Positions 6,535 to 9,999 of a DNA stretch of 9,999 nucleotides are shown in pieces. The position numbers and the translations under genes were made by a program. This stretch comes from Candidatus Eiseniibacteriota bacterium (GTDB lineage: Bacteria; Eisenbacteria; RBG-16-71-46; CAIMUX01; WJJG01). The stretch's first letter is position 1, and each line of letters opens with the position of its first letter. Below the pieces are notes generated by a model, which had not been told where the DNA came from, ran no database searches, and worked only from the letters and a program-made list of their open reading frames with translations. The stretch spans positions 1-9,999 of the forward strand of contig VGIY01000076.1 of assembly GCA_016867695.1 (NCBI GenBank), given 5' to 3'.

Positions 6535-7938
6535 CTAGTCGCGCCCCTGGAAGACCAGGAACTGCGGCTCCGAGCCCCAGTGCCGGCGCGTGCTGGCGTC
6601 GAACACCGCCAGCGTGAAGGGGTAGGCCCGCCCGGAGGCGGGGTCGAAGATCACGTCGCCCGACGGATCGCCCGTGTTCAGCCTGCGTCCCACCTCGAGC
6701 GTCCAGACGCCGAGATCCCGATTGTGCATGGCCTTGCCGCGCACATCGGCCCTGCTGCCGCTGGGATAGGTCATCCAGTGGCCGGGCACGAGGTCGCCCG
6801 GGATCCAGGGGCGCATGTCGGGCATGATCGCCTGGTTGAGCGTGTCGACCCGACTGAAGGGGGCGAACTCGTCGTTGGGGGAATCGCGCCACAGGTAGGC
6901 AAGGGAGACGCCGTTGTTGCTGATGCACTCCCCGCCGAAGCGGTTGCGGCACGACCCGGGGTTCTCCGGCTCGAAGAAGGGGTCGTCCTTGCGCCGGTAG
7001 ACGAACTCGGGCACGCCGCGGTCGTAGGGATCGTTCGACATGTAGGCGGGCCACCCCGGATCGGGGACGAGCCCGGCGCCGGGGCGCGCGTACCAGTCGT
7101 CCAGGTAGCCGGGCAGGCCTTGCGGGGGATCGGAGGGGTCGTCCCGCAGGTTGAAGAGGTTGCGCAGCGGATTGGTCCGCCCCGCGAGCCAGTACCAGAC
7201 ATCTAGAAGCCCCTGGTCGCTCGTTCCGAAGGGCATGGCGGCGCCGGGGTGGCAGAGCACCTGGCAGCCCCGCTCGGCGAAGCCCACGCCCCCGGTCGCC
7301 GTCTCCTGGATCTCGAAGATCAGGGCCAGCTTGTCGTCGTCCCCCTCCCGCGCCCACCAGGCGGGCACGCGCAGGCTGTCCTGAGGCCCGCGGCGGAAGG
7401 TCGTGTCGCAGACCGTGACGCCGCCCACCTCCCGGCAGCGGACGATCGGGTCGGCGAGCCCCGGGCCGCGGAAGACGAAGGCGTCCTTGAGGACATCGGC
7501 CGTCCGGTCGGGCCACTCGAGCAGCAGGTAGAGGTGCGTGTCCGTGTAGACCGCCTTCACCGCCGCGTAGCGCACCGCGCCCGGATCGCCCGCGCCCTCC
7601 TCGGACGACAGGCGCACCTGCGCATAGGGGCGCTCGGGCGTGAACTCGCTGCCCCACTCCCGGTCGACCCGGCGGCCGTCCAGCTTGATGATCCCCTCGG
7701 CGAAGCTCTCCGGCGACTGGTAGTAGGCGACGATCAGGTCGGTCGGCACGTCTCCCGGCCGCTCGATCCCGCCCTGCCCGCAGCCGGCGAGCGCCAGCGC
7801 CGCCAGCCCCAGGAGGGCCGCCAGGGGCGCCGCGGCCCCGGCCGCCCGGCCCGCCCGGCATCTCCCGACCGGAGCCACGGGGCCGCCCTCCGGGGCGGCA
7901 GGCCGCCCGCGCGTCGCCGCCATGCTCGTCGCGCCCAT
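6535..7938 (-). CDS. EB_dh-family heme-binding lipoprotein (ethylbenzene dehydrogenase gamma-like domain) with CxxxCH motif
   Basis: A 467-residue lipoprotein, probably a periplasm- or surface-facing redox or heme protein. The n-region is long and Arg/Pro/Ala-rich, followed by a hydrophobic core and the lipobox LALAGC with lipidated C53. The next residue is Gly, not the Asp that keeps proteobacterial lipoproteins in the inner membrane. From about residue 66 it matches the EB_dh family (heme subunits of ethylbenzene/DMS dehydrogenase and relatives, plus c-type cousins): 'IIKLDGRRVDREW', 'AVYTDTHLYLLLEWPD', 'GCQVLCHPG' (CxxxCH, C225-H230), 'DVWYWLAGRTNP' (247-256), 'LGVWTLEVGRRL' (409-420) and 'YPFTLAVFDAST..HWGS' near the end. 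Further cysteine pairs C168/C177 and C330/C338 may be disulfides. The chosen start is ATG 7938; GTG 7941 is better spaced (seven bases) from AAGGGGG, and ATG 7923 is a third option. No molybdopterin catalytic subunit is present in the window, so this is unlikely to be the gamma subunit of a locally encoded dehydrogenase. It is probably the first gene of the envelope operon. Confidence 0.85.
   Translation of the reverse strand: MGATSMAATRGRPAAPEGGPVAPVGRCRAGRAAGAAAPLAALLGLAALALAGCGQGGIERPGDVPTDLIVAYYQSPESFAEGIIKLDGRRVDREWGSEFTPERPYAQVRLSSEEGAGDPGAVRYAAVKAVYTDTHLYLLLEWPDRTADVLKDAFVFRGPGLADPIVRCREVGGVTVCDTTFRRGPQDSLRVPAWWAREGDDDKLALIFEIQETATGGVGFAERGCQVLCHPGAAMPFGTSDQGLLDVWYWLAGRTNPLRNLFNLRDDPSDPPQGLPGYLDDWYARPGAGLVPDPGWPAYMSNDPYDRGVPEFVYRRKDDPFFEPENPGSCRNRFGGECISNNGVSLAYLWRDSPNDEFAPFSRVDTLNQAIMPDMRPWIPGDLVPGHWMTYPSGSRADVRGKAMHNRDLGVWTLEVGRRLNTGDPSGDVIFDPASGRAYPFTLAVFDASTRRHWGSEPQFLVFQGRD
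7249..7266 (-). other. CxxxCH putative covalent heme attachment site
   Basis: These 18 bases encode C-Q-V-L-C-H (residues 225-230 of the lipoprotein). The spacing is one residue longer than the standard c-type CxxCH. From memory, EB_dh-domain proteins in other anaerobe-rich lineages often carry a GCxxxCH motif at this place, followed as here by a D-x-W-x-W segment. Covalent heme binding is inferred, not shown. Confidence 0.6.
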
Positions 7939-7948
7939 CACTCGAGGA

Positions 7949-7955
7949 CCCCCTT
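7949..7955 (-). promoter_or_regulatory. Ribosome binding site of the heme lipoprotein gene
   Basis: AAGGGGG on the minus strand is seven bases before GTG 7941 and ten before ATG 7938. It supports a start here and rules out the TTG at 8028, which lies inside the promoter spacer. Confidence 0.6.
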
Positions 7956-7958
7956 GCC

Positions 7959-7980
7959 GATGCCCGCCTTTCGCGGCACC
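7959..7980 (-). other. Leader hairpin upstream of the heme lipoprotein
   Basis: In the transcript, GGTGCC-GC pairs with GC-GGCATC (one G·U pair, one bulged G) around a GAAAG loop, giving about eight base pairs. It lies in the short 5' leader, four bases before the ribosome binding site, and no T-run follows. It may affect translation or mRNA stability, or mean nothing; the evidence is base pairing alone. Confidence 0.3.
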
Positions 7981-8006
7981 TCCCGCCAAGCCGCCGAATC
8001 TTCCAT

Positions 8007-8035
8007 ACGCTAGGCAGCTACCCCCCAAGTGTCAA
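8007..8035 (-). promoter_or_regulatory. Predicted sigma70-type promoter of the four-gene envelope operon
   Basis: Reading the minus strand, a perfect -35 box TTGACA (8035-8030) is followed by exactly 17 bases and TAGCGT (8012-8007). That -10 hexamer keeps the three most important positions of TATAAT (T1, A2, T6). Transcription would start near 8000, giving a leader of roughly 60 nt before the lipoprotein start. The promoter begins 13 bases after the mutase stop codon, inside the 110-nt intergenic region and in one of the few less GC-rich spots of the window, so the envelope genes can be expressed independently of the prfB-mutase pair. Confidence 0.5.
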
Positions 8036-8048
8036 GAAGAGATGAGCA

Positions 8049-9410
8049 CTACGGCGCCCAGACCACCTCGGGAAAGCCTGCCAGCGCCTGGCGAAAGCGC
8101 CGTTCGATCCCCTCCATGCCCGCCTGCGAGCGGGACTCGAAGCGCAGCACCAGGACCGGCTGCGTGTTCGAGGCCCGCAGCAGCCCCCAGCCGTCGGGGA
8201 AGACGACGCGGGCGCCGTCGATGTCGATCACCCTGTGGCCGGCCCGGAAGTGCTCGGCCACCGCCTCGACGACCGCGAACTTGCGCTCGTCGGGGCAGGG
8301 GACGCGGATCTCGGGGCTGTTCACATAGGCGGGGATGCGATCGATCTGCGCCGAGAGCGGCTCCGGGAGCCGGCCCAGGTAGGCGGCCATCCGCGCCGCG
8401 CCGTAGATCGCGTCGTCGAAGCCGAAGTAGCCATCGGCGAAGAACATGTGCCCCGACATCTCGCCCGCCAGCGGGATGTCGTCCTCCTTCATCTTGGCCT
8501 TGAGCAGCGAGTGGCCCGTCTTCCACATGACCGGGACCCCGCCGTGGGCGAGGATGTCCTCCTCGAGACCCTGCGAGCACTTGACGTCGAAGAGGATCGT
8601 GCTGCCCGGCCGGCGCTCGAGCAGTTCGCGGGCGTAGAGGGCGAGGATCTGATCGCCGAAGATCAGGCGCCCCCGCTCGTCGACCAGGCCGATGCGGTCG
8701 GCGTCGCCGTCGAAGCCGACGCCCAGGTCGGCCCGCTCGGCCAGCACCCGCGCTTGCAGGTCGACCATGTAGGCGGGCACGGTGGGGTCGGGCAGGTGGT
8801 GCGGGAAACTCCCGTCGGGGTCGCAGTAGAGGCGCACGACCTCGTGCCCCATCTCCTCCAGCACCTCGGGGCCGATGCGCCCGCCCGTGCCGTTGCCCGC
8901 GTCGACCACGATGCGCAGGGGGCGCTCGCGGGGCAGACGCTCGGCGATCATCGCCCGATAGCGGGGCAGCATATCGGCGCAGGCCAGCCCCCCCGCCCCG
9001 CTCTCGAAGTCCCCGCGCTCCATCTGCAGGGCGAGGTCGCGGATCTCGGCGCCCCAGATCGGCGAGGTGCCGCGGGTGATCTTGAAGCCGTTGTACGCGA
9101 TCGGGTTGTGGCTGCCGGTGATCATGATGCCGCCGCCCGCTCCCGAGGCGACGATCGAGTAGTAGAGCACCGGCGTCGGCACTACGCCGACGTCGAGCAC
9201 ATCGAGACCCGCCGCGCGAATGCCCGCCGCCACCCCGGCGCGCAGGCGCGGCGAGCTGGCGCGCACGTCGCGCCCCAGGCAGAGAGCCTTGACCCCCTCG
9301 CGCCGCAGGCGGCTGGCCACCGCGCGCCCGACCTGCTCGGCCAGCTCGTCGGTGAGATCGCGGTCGGCCACGCCGCGGATGTCGTACTCGCGGAAGATCG
9401 CCGGGTTCAT
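8049..9410 (-). CDS. manB: Phosphomannomutase/phosphoglucomutase
   Basis: Cytosolic alpha-D-phosphohexomutase of 453 residues, the usual length for AlgC/ManB-type enzymes. It interconverts hexose 6-phosphates and 1-phosphates, supplying mannose-1-P or glucose-1-P for nucleotide sugars, lipopolysaccharide and exopolysaccharide. All four signature loops are present: the N-terminal 'FREYDIRGV'; the catalytic phosphoserine loop 'ITGSHNPIAYNGFK' (S100); the Mg-binding 'GFDGDADR' (D234, D236, D238); the sugar-specificity loop 'GEMSGHMFF' (316-324), of the type found in dual-specificity PMM/PGM; and the phosphate-binding 'RASNTQPVLVLRFE' (412-425). ATG 9410 overlaps the prfB stop as ATGA, and AAAGGAG lies 11 bases upstream, so translational coupling is likely. 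Catalytic residues are intact. The symbol is by family; sequence alone cannot separate ManB from AlgC-like usage. Confidence 0.96.
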   Translation of the reverse strand: MNPAIFREYDIRGVADRDLTDELAEQVGRAVASRLRREGVKALCLGRDVRASSPRLRAGVAAGIRAAGLDVLDVGVVPTPVLYYSIVASGAGGGIMITGSHNPIAYNGFKITRGTSPIWGAEIRDLALQMERGDFESGAGGLACADMLPRYRAMIAERLPRERPLRIVVDAGNGTGGRIGPEVLEEMGHEVVRLYCDPDGSFPHHLPDPTVPAYMVDLQARVLAERADLGVGFDGDADRIGLVDERGRLIFGDQILALYARELLERRPGSTILFDVKCSQGLEEDILAHGGVPVMWKTGHSLLKAKMKEDDIPLAGEMSGHMFFADGYFGFDDAIYGAARMAAYLGRLPEPLSAQIDRIPAYVNSPEIRVPCPDERKFAVVEAVAEHFRAGHRVIDIDGARVVFPDGWGLLRASNTQPVLVLRFESRSQAGMEGIERRFRQALAGFPEVVWAP

Positions 9411-9999
9411 GCTCGGGTCGGCTCCTTTCTCCTCTGCCGCAGCCAGGCCTCGATGAAGCCCTCCAGGTCGCCGTCGAGCACGCCCTGGGCGTTGCCCACC
9501 TCGTGGCCGGTGCGATGGTCCTTGACCAGCGTGTAGGGGTGCAGGACGTAGGAACGGATCTGCGAGCCCCAGGCGATCTCCAGCTTGCCCGCCTCGAGCG
9601 CCTCGCTCCTCTTGCGCTCCTCCTCGCGAAAGTGGTGGGCCAGGCGCGCCAGCAGCACCTTCATGGCCACGTCGCGGTTGCGGTGCTGGGAGCGATCCGC
9701 CTGGCACTGGACGACGATCCCCGTCGGCAGGTGCGTGATGCGCACCGCCGACTCGGTCTTGTTGACGTGCTGCCCCCCCGCTCCGCTCGAGCGATAGGTG
9801 TCGACGCGCAGATCCTCGTCGCGCACCTCCACATCGCCCCCCTCCTCGACCTCCGGGTAGGCGAAGACCGAGGCGAACGAGGTGTGGCGGCGCTGGTTGA
9901 AGTCGAACGGCGAGATGCGCACCAGCCGGTGCACCCCCACCTCGGCGCGCAGCATCCCGTAGGCGAACTCGCCGCGCACCTCGATGGTCGAGGCCTTGA
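9407..9999 (-). CDS. prfB: Peptide chain release factor 2, C-terminal part (5' end outside window)
   Basis: RF2 recognises UAA and UGA in the ribosomal A site and triggers hydrolysis of peptidyl-tRNA. About 196 residues are visible, just over half of a typical ~365-residue RF2, covering part of the decoding domain and all of domain 3. The anticodon-like SPF tripeptide (nt 9905-9913, in 'LVRISPFDFNQRRHTSF') identifies RF2 rather than RF1, which has PxT there. The catalytic GGQ (nt 9770-9778) lies in 'SSGAGGQHVNKTESAVRITH', followed by 'CQADRSQHRNRD' and 'WGSQIRSYVLHPY', all standard. The frame is open at the right edge; the GTG at 9979 is internal. Any programmed +1 frameshift site, common near codon 25 of RF2 genes, would lie outside the window. 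The stop TGA overlaps the mutase ATG. Confidence 0.96.
   Translation of the reverse strand, partial: KASTIEVRGEFAYGMLRAEVGVHRLVRISPFDFNQRRHTSFASVFAYPEVEEGGDVEVRDEDLRVDTYRSSGAGGQHVNKTESAVRITHLPTGIVVQCQADRSQHRNRDVAMKVLLARLAHHFREEERKRSEALEAGKLEIAWGSQIRSYVLHPYTLVKDHRTGHEVGNAQGVLDGDLEGFIEAWLRQRRKEPTRA

Noticed and set aside
2627..6538. A 1303-codon open frame on the plus strand, antisense to the receptor and barrel genes
   Set aside because: It is a codon-bias shadow of GC-rich genes: its translation is Val/Arg/Ala/Gly/His/Asp-rich low-complexity sequence with no domain, and it crosses gene boundaries. The minus-strand genes have signal peptides, motifs and ribosome binding sites.
6506..7861. Upstream in-frame extension of the barrel gene, to 938 codons
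   Set aside because: The extension is Pro/Gly/Arg-rich frame-shifted noise over the lipoprotein gene. A strong AAGGAGG and a signal peptide mark the true start at about 6505.
7939..8028. Longer N-terminus of the lipoprotein from TTG 8028
   Set aside because: That start lies within the predicted promoter spacer and has no ribosome binding site. Starting near 7938 puts a Shine-Dalgarno sequence at the right distance.
7939..8048. Terminator, small RNA or tRNA in the gap after the mutase gene
   Set aside because: There is no stem followed by a T-run and no cloverleaf. The gap is accounted for by a promoter, a weak hairpin and a ribosome binding site.
9411..9707. Upstream in-frame extension of the mutase gene, to 552 codons
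   Set aside because: It overlaps the GGQ domain of RF2 in another frame. The mutase family starts with the 'FREYDIRG' region, which follows ATG 9410 directly.
9407..9979. RF2 starting at GTG 9979 as a short release-factor-like protein
   Set aside because: The frame stays open to the window edge and upstream residues still fit RF2, so this GTG is an internal Val codon of a normal prfB cut by the window.
1..9999. CRISPR array, insertion sequence, phage or attachment site
   Set aside because: No regularly spaced repeats, terminal inverted repeats, transposase or integrase motifs, or tRNA ends were seen on either strand.

Overview
This is a high-GC window in which every supportable gene reads on the minus strand, so transcription runs from high to low coordinates. 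The organism looks like a Gram-negative (diderm) bacterium. The evidence is a TonB-dependent receptor with an N-terminal carboxypeptidase-regulatory-like domain, a second probable outer-membrane barrel, a lipoprotein with a clear lipobox, and a secreted protein with DxDxDG repeats, a fibronectin-III-like stretch and a C-terminal 'VVPNPWRGG' segment. That combination is most familiar to me from uncultured high-GC lineages near the FCB superphylum (Eisenbacteria, Krumholzibacteria, Gemmatimonadota-like genomes). The assignment rests on protein style only; there is no rRNA or other marker here except part of prfB.

Right end (8049-9999): two housekeeping genes, the 3' part of prfB (peptide chain release factor 2, 5' end outside the window) and a complete phosphomannomutase/phosphoglucomutase. 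They overlap by 4 nt (ATGA) and are probably translationally coupled.

Middle and left (1-8035): after a short intergenic region with a good sigma70-type promoter (TTGACA, 17 nt, TAGCGT) comes a tight four-gene set for the cell envelope. In order of transcription these are a lipoprotein with an ethylbenzene-dehydrogenase-gamma-like (EB_dh) heme domain and a CxxxCH motif; a probable outer-membrane barrel of no family I recognise; a TonB-dependent receptor; and a large secreted protein whose C-terminus runs off the left edge. Gaps between these genes are 29, 72 and 32 nt, and each gene has a recognisable ribosome binding site. The 72-nt gap can fold into a GC-rich hairpin whose outer arm pairs with the ribosome binding site of the receptor gene.

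How the genes may work together is inference. All four products are exported, with an outer-membrane or surface heme lipoprotein, a barrel, an energised receptor and a secreted partner. They could form an outer-membrane uptake, redox or surface-assembly module. No molybdopterin oxidoreductase, iron-storage, sugar or transport gene inside the window fixes the substrate. There are no tRNA or rRNA genes, insertion sequences, CRISPR arrays or phage genes in the window, and no gap between genes exceeds about 110 bases.
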